DNA from: Rubellimicrobium arenae
GTDB lineage: Bacteria; Pseudomonadota; Alphaproteobacteria; Rhodobacterales; Rhodobacteraceae
Length of the DNA: 64,000 nt
Assembly: GCF_017916275.1 (NCBI RefSeq)
Contig: NZ_JAFMST010000002.1
Location: forward strand, 372,001 to 436,000
Direction of reading: 5' to 3'
The notes under the pieces are model-generated. The model made no database searches. It worked only from the letters and a program-made list of their open reading frames with translations, and was not told the origin of the DNA. Below are positions 18,221 to 27,529 of this stretch, piece after piece; position 1 is the stretch's first letter, and every line of letters begins with the position of its first letter. Made by a program: the position numbers and the translations under genes.

Positions 18221-19393
18221 ATGCCGGTTCCCCTCACGATCTTTGGCCGGCACGACACAGGCACCCTCGCGCAGATGGAGACCTGCCTCGAGACCGGGTC
18301 CGCAGCTGCGGGCGTGCTCTGCGCGGACGGGCATCTGGGCTACAACCACCCGATCGGGGGCGTGGTGGGCTACGAGGACCACCTGTCCATCAGTGGCGTG
18401 GGCTACGACATCGCCTGCGGAAACAAGGCGGTGCGGCTCGACGCCCGGTACGAGGACGTGGCCCCCAGGACCGCTGTCATCCTGAACGACATTGCCCGCA
18501 ACGTGAGCTTCGGACTTGGCCGGGCGAACGCCGAGAAGGTGGACGATCCTCTCTTCGACAGCGATCTCTGGACGACGGCCGGCATCAGGGACCTCAAGGC
18601 GCTTGCGCGCGAGCAACTCGGCACCGTCGGCGGCGGCAACCACTACGTCGACCTCTTCCGCGACGAGGAGGGCTTCGTCTGGATCGGGGTGCACTTCGGC
18701 TCGCGCGGGCTCGGCCACCGGATCACGACCAAGTACCTGGCCTTGGCCAAGGCGAACGGGAACATGCTCGCGCCCCCTGCCCTGCTGCGGGCGGACAGCG
18801 ACGCCGGACAGGGCTATCTTGCCGGTGTCGAGCTGGGCGGACTCTACGCCTATGCGGGCCGGGACTGGGTGGTGGAGAAGGTGCGCCGGATCATCGGCGG
18901 CACCATCACGGACGAGGTCCACAACCACCACAACTTCGTCTGGCGCGAACGGCACGGCCATCGCGACCTCTGGGTCGTACGGAAGGGCGCGACGCCCGCC
19001 TTTCCGGGCCAGCGCGGGTTCGTCGGCGGCTCCATGGGCGATGACGCCGTGATCCTGCGCGGCCTCGATTCGCCCGAGAGCGCCAAGGCGCTGCATTCCA
19101 CCGTCCATGGCGCCGGCCGCGTCATGTCGAGGTCCGAGGCCAAGGGCAAGGTCGACCGCCGCACGGGGCGCGTTCTTCGCCAGCCTGCCGTGAATGCCGC
19201 GGAGATGCGGGCCTGGCTTCAGCGGCGTGGCGTGATGCTCGTGGGCGGCGACCTCGACGAGGCGCCCCAAGCCTATCGCAGGCTCCCCGAGGTGCTGGAC
19301 GCCCATGCCGGCACCATCGCCGTCGAGCGCGTCCTCCAGCCGTTCGGCGTGGTCATGGCGGGGCCGGGGGACGTGGACCCCTACAAGGACTGA
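18221..19393 (+). CDS. rtcB: RtcB family RNA ligase
   Basis: A 390-residue RtcB ligase joins 2',3'-cyclic-phosphate or 3'-phosphate ends to 5'-OH RNA using GTP and Mn. Metal ligands are in place: D63 and C66 (GYDIACG), H141 (GGGNHYVDL), H158 (HFGSRGLGH) and H234 (EVHNHHNF). The guanylated histidine H296 lies in HGAGRVMSRSEA. No RtcA, archease or RtcR gene is beside it, so it is an orphan relative to the E. coli rtc operon. Its last 13 bases overlap the 3' end of the convergent lactonase gene. Confidence 0.9.
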   Translation: MPVPLTIFGRHDTGTLAQMETCLETGSAAAGVLCADGHLGYNHPIGGVVGYEDHLSISGVGYDIACGNKAVRLDARYEDVAPRTAVILNDIARNVSFGLGRANAEKVDDPLFDSDLWTTAGIRDLKALAREQLGTVGGGNHYVDLFRDEEGFVWIGVHFGSRGLGHRITTKYLALAKANGNMLAPPALLRADSDAGQGYLAGVELGGLYAYAGRDWVVEKVRRIIGGTITDEVHNHHNFVWRERHGHRDLWVVRKGATPAFPGQRGFVGGSMGDDAVILRGLDSPESAKALHSTVHGAGRVMSRSEAKGKVDRRTGRVLRQPAVNAAEMRAWLQRRGVMLVGGDLDEAPQAYRRLPEVLDAHAGTIAVERVLQPFGVVMAGPGDVDPYKD

Positions 19394-21213
19394 GCCGCGT
19401 CTCCTGCGAAGAGCACCTCGCATGGGCCGAGCATGAGGCTCTCGGGCAGCGGACCGGCGGCTCCGGCCAGCCAGCCCGGGTCCCGGGCGGCTTCGGCGGT
19501 CGCAGGAGACAGGATCGTGCCCACCGGGAACGGCGCAGGAGCGGTGACCGGCGACAGGCCCGCATTGGCCAGGATCGCGCCGCTTTCCCACGCGACGCCT
19601 CTCAGGCCCGCCACCGGATCGACGCGCACGACCCGCTCGGCCACGCCGTTCAGGGCCGCGAGAGCATGGAAGATCGGGCGTGCTTCGCCTTGTGAACCCA
19701 GAATGCCGAAGGGCCCCACCGGAGCGGCCAGTGCCACGGCCTCGGCGCCGGCCTGCGCGGCCGCCGCACAGGCCGCGACGGCATAGGCCGCGGCGAGGAG
19801 GCCCTTCTGGCGGGGGTCCTGGGACGTCATTGTGCGGCGCGTGCCATTGGGATTGGGCGACAGCCCCGCCCCATACGGGTTCGACCGCATCCCGATCGAC
19901 ACCAGCCCGAGCCGGAGCCCCCGCGCGCCGGCGATTCGCCTGGCATCCGCAAAGACCTGCGGCAGGGCCTCCAGCGTTTCCAGCACCGACGCGTCATCCG
20001 CGGCGTGCACGATGGCCGAAGTGCCATGCGTCACGTAGTGACCGACCGAATCGACGCCGGGACGACGGTTCAGCTCGGTAAAGTTGGTGAGCATCCCCAG
20101 CCCGACGCGCGCCTCGGGAAAGGCGTGCGATACGGCTTCGGCGCAGGCTTCGGGGCTCGGGCCGCCGGGCCATTCGGCATCCGGCTGGTAGCTCTTGAGG
20201 AAGGCTTCGGGCAGCGCGATCACATGGCGCGGGAACAGTCCCGCCCGCGCCAGCCGCAGCGCCAGGGCGTCCATCGCCGCACCGGGCTCGGTCCCCTCGG
20301 GCAGGACGACCTCGAGGTCGAGCAGCCCGCCCCGCGCCAAGGTCCGGGCCGCCTCCTCGAGCGTGGCGTCCTCCTCCTGCCCCGCCCGGAGACGCAACAG
20401 CAGCCCGCGGGCCGGAAATGGCAGGTCCGGCGCCATCCAGCCCGCCTCGGCGGCCAGCAGGACATCGGGCATCCGGACCTGCATCTCCGAGACCGGCACG
20501 GCCGAGGCGTCCTGCGGTGCGGCGTCGCCGAGCCGGATCGTGATGCGCTGGGTCACGGTCTCTCCTTCAGCGATGCGGTAGGGCTTGGGCCGCGACAGCG
20601 GGCGGCAATAGGTCTTGTAGGAGGCATCGGTCCAGTTCCGCTGGTCCTCCATCTCGAAGACCTCGCCCTCGAACTCGATCGCGACATCCACCGGCCCGAC
20701 CCGGTGCGCCAGGGCCATGATGTCGAAGACCGGTTGCGCGGGCGAGATGGGTTCCGGGAAGGCCGTGTCCTCGGGCCGCCCATCCGAATGGGTGACCCGC
20801 AATGGCCGCCCCGCGACCCCCTCGACGGGGTGGAGCAGGCAGAAGCCGGCCCGGTTGACCATCATGTCCCGGACCCCCGTTAGCGTGAGGCTCGCGCGGA
20901 CGAGGCCCGCGGCCTCGGCCTCGATCTCGAGGAGGCCGGCCAGCGCCCCGCCCGCGGCCGTGAACCGACGGGTCAGCCGCAGGCGGTCAGGCCCTTCCTC
21001 GATCTCCTCGGACGCATTCTCCTCGGACCACGTGCCCCAGGATTCATCGCGGAGGGGGGCGGACAGGCCCCGGACGACCTCGGTCCCGCGCCAGGACAGA
21101 CGGCGCAGGGTCCCGCCTTCGAGCCGGAACTGCATGGGCCCCAGGGCCACGTCACGCCGGGGGGCGCCGGGCTCGGATGTCCCGAAGCGGATGATGTCGT
21201 CGTCCAATGCCAC
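19381..21213 (-). CDS. putative D-apionate lactonase family protein
   Basis: A 610-residue protein. The N-terminal half looks like the ApnL family: a beta-rich start with GGTLRRLSWRGTEVVRG and RDESWGTW, then NRAGFCLLHPVEGVAG, THSDGRPEDTAFPEPISP and a following QPVFDI. The C-terminal half resembles a TIM-barrel glycoside-hydrolase-like part. ApnL hydrolyses D-apionolactone in apiose catabolism. No apiose dehydrogenase, decarboxylase or transporter is next to it, so the substrate may differ here. It overlaps rtcB by 13 bases, tail to tail. Confidence 0.6.
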   Translation of the reverse strand: MALDDDIIRFGTSEPGAPRRDVALGPMQFRLEGGTLRRLSWRGTEVVRGLSAPLRDESWGTWSEENASEEIEEGPDRLRLTRRFTAAGGALAGLLEIEAEAAGLVRASLTLTGVRDMMVNRAGFCLLHPVEGVAGRPLRVTHSDGRPEDTAFPEPISPAQPVFDIMALAHRVGPVDVAIEFEGEVFEMEDQRNWTDASYKTYCRPLSRPKPYRIAEGETVTQRITIRLGDAAPQDASAVPVSEMQVRMPDVLLAAEAGWMAPDLPFPARGLLLRLRAGQEEDATLEEAARTLARGGLLDLEVVLPEGTEPGAAMDALALRLARAGLFPRHVIALPEAFLKSYQPDAEWPGGPSPEACAEAVSHAFPEARVGLGMLTNFTELNRRPGVDSVGHYVTHGTSAIVHAADDASVLETLEALPQVFADARRIAGARGLRLGLVSIGMRSNPYGAGLSPNPNGTRRTMTSQDPRQKGLLAAAYAVAACAAAAQAGAEAVALAAPVGPFGILGSQGEARPIFHALAALNGVAERVVRVDPVAGLRGVAWESGAILANAGLSPVTAPAPFPVGTILSPATAEAARDPGWLAGAAGPLPESLMLGPCEVLFAGDAAQSL

Positions 21214-21270
21214 GCCAGCCCTCCTCTGTCCGCCAGTGATAGGTTGGCCCAGGGCGCGGCAGCAAGGGGC

Positions 21271-22236
21271 CTACAGCCAGCCCCTCCATTTGAAGTACGC
21301 CCAGGTCCCCACCGCCGACAACACCATCAGGGCCAGCGCCACCGGATAGCCCCAAGGCCAGTCCAGCTCGGGCATGTTGTGGAAGTTCATGCCGTAGACG
21401 GTCCCGATCAAGGTGGGCGGCAGGAACAGCACCGCCACCACCGAAACGATCCGCACCGTCTGGTTCTGCGACAGGTTCACCATACCAAGCGTCGTATCGG
21501 TGGCGAGCCCGACCCGCCCGGACAGGAAGTCGGCATGCACCTCCAGCGCCTGCATGTCGCGCATCATCGACTTCACATAGGGCTTCAGGTTCCCGCTCTG
21601 GTCCCGGTCGTCCGTCCACAGGCTGAACACCGACAGCATCCGCTCCACGGTCAGGAGGCCGAGCCGTACGCGGGCCACCACCTCCCCCTGGCGACCGGTG
21701 GACCGCAGCGCGTCCTCGAGCTCGTCCGAGGTCAGGGCCTCGTTGGTGCCGGCGTAGACCCGCGCCGCGATGGCATCGAGCACATGGCCCGTGGCCTCGA
21801 GAAGGTCGGCAAAGCGCGAGACGATCTCCTCGACGAGGCCGAGGAACAGCCGGATATGCGACCCGCAGCCGGTCGAGGACCGGTCGGCGCGCGCTGCGAA
21901 GGTCTCGAAGGGGCGCGGCGCATGGTGGCGGACCGTGACCAACCGACCGGGCATCAGGATGAAGGTGACCGGACCCGAGGACTGGGTGCCGTCCGGCGTC
22001 TGCCCCGGCAGGATGACCGTCATGAAGTCGTTGCCGTCCTCCCGGTAGAAGCGGTTGGAGATCTCGATCTCCTCCATGTCGGCCAGGGTCGGCACGTCGA
22101 TGCCAAGCTCGGCCTGCACCTTGGCCGCCTGCTCGGGCTGCGGCCGGTACAGGTCGACCCAGATCGCCTCGCGCAGGTCGGCGCCCGGCCCTAGCCTTTC
22201 CAGGCGGCGGTCCACGAGTCGGTAGGCGAAGAGCAT
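21271..22236 (-). CDS. corA: CorA family magnesium/metal transporter
   Basis: A 321-residue CorA-type channel. It has a long cytoplasmic alpha/beta funnel followed by two C-terminal membrane helices, with the signature YGMNFHNMPEL between them. The family GMN motif is intact, so it should form the usual pentameric pore. Zinc transport (ZntB-like) cannot be excluded from sequence alone. It lies downstream of the acyl-CoA synthetase on the same strand, after a palindrome at 22292-22311. Confidence 0.88.
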   Translation of the reverse strand: MLFAYRLVDRRLERLGPGADLREAIWVDLYRPQPEQAAKVQAELGIDVPTLADMEEIEISNRFYREDGNDFMTVILPGQTPDGTQSSGPVTFILMPGRLVTVRHHAPRPFETFAARADRSSTGCGSHIRLFLGLVEEIVSRFADLLEATGHVLDAIAARVYAGTNEALTSDELEDALRSTGRQGEVVARVRLGLLTVERMLSVFSLWTDDRDQSGNLKPYVKSMMRDMQALEVHADFLSGRVGLATDTTLGMVNLSQNQTVRIVSVVAVLFLPPTLIGTVYGMNFHNMPELDWPWGYPVALALMVLSAVGTWAYFKWRGWL

Positions 22237-22291
22237 GGAGCCGGCTCCCAGGATTGGCGCGCCGGACCATACGGCGGGGCACCGCCGGGTT

Positions 22292-22311
22292 CCACCCCGC
22301 CGGCGGGGTGG
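22292..22311 (-). terminator. perfect 20-bp GC palindrome, possible terminator
   Basis: CCACCCCGCC meets its exact complement. It begins 4 bases after the stop of the acyl-CoA synthetase on the minus strand, between that gene and corA. It lacks a U-tract, so termination would be Rho-assisted or weak. Confidence 0.5.
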
Positions 22312-22314
22312 CCC

Positions 22315-24207
22315 CTACTCGACCCAGGCCCAGGGGCGGGTGTAGGCTCCCAGGGCCCGGGCCACGTCCTCGGTCCCGGCCGAGCCGGTGCGGCGGATCT
22401 GCGCGACAAGGCCCAGCTTGCGGTCCTCGACCACCTCGATCACCTCGGCGGCCACGTCGGCGCTGGCCAGCGCCTGGTTGTAGACCCGCCGGATCGCCAG
22501 CTTGCGGAGGTCGGGCTTGAAGATCTTGCCCACGGCGGTCTTGGGCAGCTCGGGCAGGACCTCCAGATGCTTGGGCCGCGCCGCGCGTTCGTGGACATGG
22601 GCGCTGGCGTGCTCCAGAAGCTCGTCGGAGCTCGCGCTCGCCCCCTTCACGAGCTCCACGTAAACGCAGGGCACCTCGCCCGCATGGGCGTCAGGCTGGC
22701 CGATGGCTCCGGCGAAGGCGACCGCCGGATGGCTGCAGAGCGCCGCCTCGATCTCGGCGGGGTCGATGTTGTGACCGCCCCGGATGATGATGTCCTTGGC
22801 GCGTCCGGTGATCCAGAGATAGCCGTCCGGATCGCGGCGCCCCAGGTCCCCCGTCCTGAGCCAGCGGGGGCTCCCATCCTCGCCCGGATAGAAGATCGCG
22901 GCGTTCCGTCCTTCCTCGGTGTAGGTCTGCCCGCCCCACACGCCCGGGTTCGACACGCAGATCTCCCCCACCTCGTCGGTGGGACAGTCCATGTGGGTCA
23001 CCGGATCGATGATGCGGACGCTGGTGTAGGGAAATGGAATGCCGATGGAGCCGATCTTCTTCTCGCCCTGGGGCGGGTTGATCGAGACCAGGCAGGTGGC
23101 CTCGGTCAGGCCGTAGCCTTCGCAGATGGTGACCCCGGCGGCGTCCTCGAACCGTCGGTAGAGTTCGACCGGCAGGGGCGAGGATCCGCAGAAGGCCAGC
23201 TGGAGCGAGGAGATGTCGGCGTTCACCGGACGTTGCATCAGCGCCGAGATCGCGGTCGGCACCGTGATGAGGAAGGTGATGCGATACCGTTCGATCAGCT
23301 TCCAGAAGTTGTCGAAGACCCCTTCGCCCCGGTAGCCCGCCGGGGTGGGGAACACGATATGCGCCCCCGAGGCGAGCGAAGCCCCCATCGCCACGACGGC
23401 GGCAAAGACGTGGAACATGGGCAGCGGGCAGATCATCGTGTCCCGCTCGGTGAACAGGAGACGGTTCGCGACCCAGCCGTTGTAGATCAGCCCGCGGTAT
23501 CGGTGCTGGGCGAGCTTGGGCAGCCCCGTCGTGCCGCCCGTATGGAAGTAGGCCGCGACCCGGTCGCCCGCGCTGTCCTGGAACCGGAGCGCACGGGGCT
23601 GGCGCTTGGTCTCGCGGTGGAAGTCCAGGACCCGGGCCTTGTGCCGCACCGGGTTCCGGGGCCGGACAAGCGGCACGATCAGCCGCTTTGCGCCCGTCAG
23701 GTAGCGCAGGAGATCGACCTCGATCACCGTCCGCACGTTCGGGGCGAGCGCCACCGCCTCGGCCGCCTTCTGCGCGACATCCGTCTTGGGAAAGGCCCGG
23801 AGCGTGACCAGGACCTTGGCCCCCGTCTCGCGCAGGATGCCGGCGATCTGCTCGGCGTCGAGCAGGGGGTTGATCGGGTTCACGATCCCGGCCACCTGCC
23901 CGGCCAGGTAGGTCAGCACGGTCTCGGTGCAGTTGGGCAGGAGATAGGCCACCGCATCCCCCTCCCCGACCCCGAGCTCGCGGAACAGGTTCGCGGTCTG
24001 CGCGACCTTCTCGCGAAGCTCCTGCCAGGTCAGCGTCTCGGCGGAGGCACGCGGATCGGACAGGAGCTGGAAGGTGACGGCAGGGCGCGACCCGACCCGG
24101 TCCGCCGTCCGGCCCAGCACGCCCCAGGTCGTCCGTGGAAGGTCGCGCGCGTCCCACGGGCCTTCCGCCTCGATGGCGGCACCGTCGGCGATCGAGGCAT
24201 AGCCCAT
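22315..24207 (-). CDS. acyl-CoA synthetase (AMP-forming)
   Basis: A 630-residue ANL-superfamily ligase that adenylates a carboxylic acid and forms the CoA thioester. The phosphate-binding loop is HTGGTTGLPK, the A5 motif is GYGLTEAT, the A7/A8 region is TGDLGRRDPDGYLWITGRAK and the catalytic lysine lies in the C-terminal KTAVGKIFKPDL. Length and the long N terminus suit fatty-acyl-CoA synthetases. The chain length of the substrate is not readable. Confidence 0.9.
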   Translation of the reverse strand: MGYASIADGAAIEAEGPWDARDLPRTTWGVLGRTADRVGSRPAVTFQLLSDPRASAETLTWQELREKVAQTANLFRELGVGEGDAVAYLLPNCTETVLTYLAGQVAGIVNPINPLLDAEQIAGILRETGAKVLVTLRAFPKTDVAQKAAEAVALAPNVRTVIEVDLLRYLTGAKRLIVPLVRPRNPVRHKARVLDFHRETKRQPRALRFQDSAGDRVAAYFHTGGTTGLPKLAQHRYRGLIYNGWVANRLLFTERDTMICPLPMFHVFAAVVAMGASLASGAHIVFPTPAGYRGEGVFDNFWKLIERYRITFLITVPTAISALMQRPVNADISSLQLAFCGSSPLPVELYRRFEDAAGVTICEGYGLTEATCLVSINPPQGEKKIGSIGIPFPYTSVRIIDPVTHMDCPTDEVGEICVSNPGVWGGQTYTEEGRNAAIFYPGEDGSPRWLRTGDLGRRDPDGYLWITGRAKDIIIRGGHNIDPAEIEAALCSHPAVAFAGAIGQPDAHAGEVPCVYVELVKGASASSDELLEHASAHVHERAARPKHLEVLPELPKTAVGKIFKPDLRKLAIRRVYNQALASADVAAEVIEVVEDRKLGLVAQIRRTGSAGTEDVARALGAYTRPWAWVE

Positions 24208-24309
24208 CCGCCCTCCTCCTCCCTGATGGCGGGCCGCCGTGGATCCGCGGCTCCTTCAACCATCACGAGAATGGGAACGTCCGGCTGGCGTGGCAAGCCC
24301 GACTCGCGG

Positions 24310-26103
24310 TCACTCCGCCGCGAGACCCTCGGTGAACTGCAGCCGCGCGAGCCGCGCATAAAGCCCGCCCTGGGCCACGAGCGCGTCATGCGTGCCCTGC
24401 GCCACCACCTGCCCATCCTCCAGAACGACGATGCGGTCGGCCCGCTTCACCGTCGCCAGCCGGTGCGCCACGATGATCGTGGTCCGGTCGCGCGACAGCG
24501 CCTCGACCGCCTGCTGGACCGCGCGCTCGCTTTCCGCATCGAGCGCGGAGGTCGCCTCGTCCAGAAGGAGAAGCGGCGCGTCCCGCAGGATGGCGCGGGC
24601 GATGGCGATCCGCTGCTTCTGCCCGCCCGAGAGCATGACCCCCCGTTCGCCGACGAAGGTGTCGTAGCCCTGCGGCAGCGCCATCAGGAAGTCGTGCGCG
24701 GCGGCGGCGCGGGCGGCGGCCTCGATCTCGGCCTCCGTGGCGTCGGGGCGGCCGAAGCGGATGTTGGCGCGGGCGGTGTCGGCAAAGATCACCGGATCCT
24801 GCGGCACCAGCGCGATCTGCCGCCGCAGGCTGTCGCGCGACATCGTCCGCAGGTCCACCCCGTCGATCCGCACGGCCCCGTCCTGCGGGTCCCAGAACCG
24901 CTGGATGAGCTGGATCACCGTGGTCTTCCCCCCGCCCGACGGCCCGACCAGCGCGACCGTCTCGCCCGGGCGGATGGTGAGCGAGACCCGGCTCAGGGCG
25001 CTGCGGTCGGGGCGGGTCGGATAGCGGAACGTGACGTTGTCGAGCGTCACCTCGGCAGTCGCGAGGCTGGGGGCGGGCACCGGGGCGGGCGGGTCCTGGA
25101 TGGTGTCGGCCAGGTTGAGGAGCTCGACCAGGCGCTCCGTCGCGCCGGCGGCGCGCTGCACCTCGCCCCAGACCTCGGTCAGGGACCCGACCGCGCCAGC
25201 GACCATGACCGCGTAGATCACGAACTGCACAAGGCTGCCGATGGTCATCGCGCCCGACTGCACGTCGCGCGCGCCCACCCAGAGCACGCCGACCACGCCC
25301 GAGAAGATCAGGAAGATGACGATGGCCGTCATCACCGCCCGGACCCCGATCCGCGCCCGGGCCGAGTCGAAGCTCTTTTCGGTCAGGTCGCGGAAGCGCA
25401 GCCGGGTCGGCGCCTCGGCGGTGAAGGCCTGGACCGTGGTCGCGGCCAGCAGGGATTCGGAGGCCGCGCCGGAGGAGGCCGCGATCCAGTCCTGGTTCTC
25501 GCGGCTCATGCGCCGCAGCCGGCGGCCCAGCACCACGATCGGGATCACGATCGCCGGCACGATCAGCAGCACGAGCCCGGTCAGCTTGGCCGAGGTCAAC
25601 AGGAGGAGCACCAGCCCCCCGAGCAGCATCAGCAGGTTGCGCAGGGCGACCGATACCGAGGAGCCGATGACCGAAAGGATCAGCGTCGTATCGGTGGTGA
25701 TGCGGCTCAGCACCTCGCCGGTCATGAGCCGCTCATAGACGGCGGGGCTCATGCCGATCATGCGGTCGAAGACGGCGGCGCGGATGTCCGCGACGACCCG
25801 CTCGCCCAGCCGGGTCACGAGGTAGTAGCGCAGCGCCGTGCCCAGAGCGAGCACGGCCACGATGGCCAGCGCCGCCCCGAAGTACTGGTCGAGCAGCTGC
25901 GTTTCCGCGACGCCGAAGTGATCCACCACCCGCCGCACGGCGATCGGGAGCATGAGCGACACGCCCGCGGTCAGCACCAGCGCGCCCAGGGCAAGGATCA
26001 TCATGCCGAGATAGGGCCGCATGAAGGGCCAAAGGGCGGCCAAGGCTCCCACGCGGCGGGACGGTGCGCGGTCCTCGAAGGAAGGGCGTGGGGCTCGGGC
26101 CAT
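24310..26103 (-). CDS. ABC exporter, fused permease and ATPase (MsbA-like)
   Basis: A 597-residue half-transporter. Six membrane helices in the first ~320 residues are followed by an ATPase domain with Walker A GPSGGGKTTV, signature LSGGQKQR and Walker B LLLLDEAT. ATG 26103 is chosen because AGGAGA lies just upstream; the longer frame to 26157 adds only an Arg-rich stretch. It would work as a homodimer exporting lipid or drug-like compounds. No partner gene is adjacent. Confidence 0.9.
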   Translation of the reverse strand: MARAPRPSFEDRAPSRRVGALAALWPFMRPYLGMMILALGALVLTAGVSLMLPIAVRRVVDHFGVAETQLLDQYFGAALAIVAVLALGTALRYYLVTRLGERVVADIRAAVFDRMIGMSPAVYERLMTGEVLSRITTDTTLILSVIGSSVSVALRNLLMLLGGLVLLLLTSAKLTGLVLLIVPAIVIPIVVLGRRLRRMSRENQDWIAASSGAASESLLAATTVQAFTAEAPTRLRFRDLTEKSFDSARARIGVRAVMTAIVIFLIFSGVVGVLWVGARDVQSGAMTIGSLVQFVIYAVMVAGAVGSLTEVWGEVQRAAGATERLVELLNLADTIQDPPAPVPAPSLATAEVTLDNVTFRYPTRPDRSALSRVSLTIRPGETVALVGPSGGGKTTVIQLIQRFWDPQDGAVRIDGVDLRTMSRDSLRRQIALVPQDPVIFADTARANIRFGRPDATEAEIEAAARAAAAHDFLMALPQGYDTFVGERGVMLSGGQKQRIAIARAILRDAPLLLLDEATSALDAESERAVQQAVEALSRDRTTIIVAHRLATVKRADRIVVLEDGQVVAQGTHDALVAQGGLYARLARLQFTEGLAAE

Positions 26104-26253
26104 GGTCGGTCTCTCCTGAACGGCGCGGGCATACGCGCGTGCCACCCACCGTGGCAAGGCTCGGCGCCTGCGGCGCAGCGTCCTAGCTTCGTCGCGGGGA
26201 GGACGGGACCGGATCGCCCTGCCTGGAATGCCCGGGCTCGGCGGGCTGGCGCG

Positions 26254-27384
26254 TCAGCTTCCAGCCAGGACCGAAAGCTCCATGGTCTGCTCCTCACCTC
26301 CGCCGGTCGCGAAGGTCACCTCCACCCGGTCGCCCACCGCATGGGCGTCGAGCGCCGCCAGCAGGTCATCGAGCGTGGCCACGGGCTCCCCCCCGAGTTC
26401 GGTGATCACGTAGCCGGGCCGCACGCGCCCGTCCCGAAGGATCTGCGCCGGCTCCACGCCCTCCTGCGCGGCCTCGGAGCCACGGTCCACATCCAGCACG
26501 ATGGCCCCGGGCAGGCCCTGGCGGTTGATCGCCGCGTTGATGCGCGGGTCGAAGGTGAGGCCAAGGGTCGGCGGCGTGTAGCGCCCGGAGCGGATCAGCT
26601 CGGGCACGACGCGGGCGACCGTGGCGGCCGGAATGGCGAAGCCGATCCCCGCGCTTCCCCCCGAAGGCGAATAGATCGCGGTGTTCACCCCGATCACCTG
26701 CCCGGCCGAGTTCAGCAGCGGCCCGCCCGAGTTGCCGGGATTGATCGCGGCATCCGTCTGGATCAGCCCGCGCCGCACCGTTCCGGCCTGATCCGAGGGC
26801 AGTTCCCGTTCCAGCGCCGACACGATGCCGGTGGTCAGCGTCCAGTCGAGCCCGAAGGGATTGCCGATGGCCAGCACGCGCGAGCCGACCAGCGGGGGCT
26901 CGGGCGCGGCCAGCGTCAGCGGCGTCGGCAGGTCCTGACCGTCGATCTGGAGCACGGCCAGGTCATGGATGGTATCCCGCCCCACGAGGCTCGCGTCGAA
27001 GGCGCGGCCGTCGGCAAGCTGCACCGAGGCGGCCGAAGCGCCTTCGATGACATGGGCGTTGGTCACGACATGGCCCTGGTTGTCCCAGAGCCATCCCGAT
27101 CCGGTTCCGAGCGGCACCTCGCCCGCGTTGCGCCCGAAGACGTCGCGCTGGGAGGTCGAGGTGGAGATGGCAACGACGCTGTCCCGTGCCGAACGGAAGA
27201 GGTCGATGGTCGCGGCCTCGTCCGATCCTTCCGGCGCGACGGTGATCACAGGGGCGGGCGACGCCGGCGTGAGCGCGGTGACCTGCGGCTCCCGCTGGCC
27301 GAGAAGGCTGGCGCCCTCGAACCCCAGACCCAACCCCAGGCCCAGCGCCAGGGCCACGACCACCGCAACGAAGAGCCCGCGCAC
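26254..27384 (-). CDS. DegP/HtrA-like serine protease with one PDZ domain
   Basis: A 376-residue envelope protease. The N-terminal membrane anchor is a low-complexity LALGLGLGLG stretch (about 5-24). The S1C domain has the triad H111 (TNAHV), D141 (IHDLAVL) and S219 (NPGNSGGP). A single PDZ domain covers about 270-370. DegS-like topology (anchored, one PDZ) fits. It likely degrades or senses misfolded periplasmic proteins. Its start is about 145 bases from the divergent transglycosylase gene. Confidence 0.9.
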   Translation of the reverse strand: MRGLFVAVVVALALGLGLGLGFEGASLLGQREPQVTALTPASPAPVITVAPEGSDEAATIDLFRSARDSVVAISTSTSQRDVFGRNAGEVPLGTGSGWLWDNQGHVVTNAHVIEGASAASVQLADGRAFDASLVGRDTIHDLAVLQIDGQDLPTPLTLAAPEPPLVGSRVLAIGNPFGLDWTLTTGIVSALERELPSDQAGTVRRGLIQTDAAINPGNSGGPLLNSAGQVIGVNTAIYSPSGGSAGIGFAIPAATVARVVPELIRSGRYTPPTLGLTFDPRINAAINRQGLPGAIVLDVDRGSEAAQEGVEPAQILRDGRVRPGYVITELGGEPVATLDDLLAALDAHAVGDRVEVTFATGGGEEQTMELSVLAGS

Positions 27385-27529
27385 GACCCGCCCCCGATCC
27401 CGTGAGGCACGGCCGGGCCCGACTGGAAGGACCCTTGACCCGCGCCATGTTCCCCCGTGAACCTAGCCATATCCACGGCCGCCTCAAGTGATCCTTCGAA
27501 GCGACGCCGGCCCATCCAAGGAGATTCAC

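Noticed and set aside
22567-27405. A 1612-codon open frame on the plus strand
   Set aside because: It lies opposite four well-supported minus-strand genes; high-GC codon bias leaves the antisense frame without stops, and its protein has no domain.
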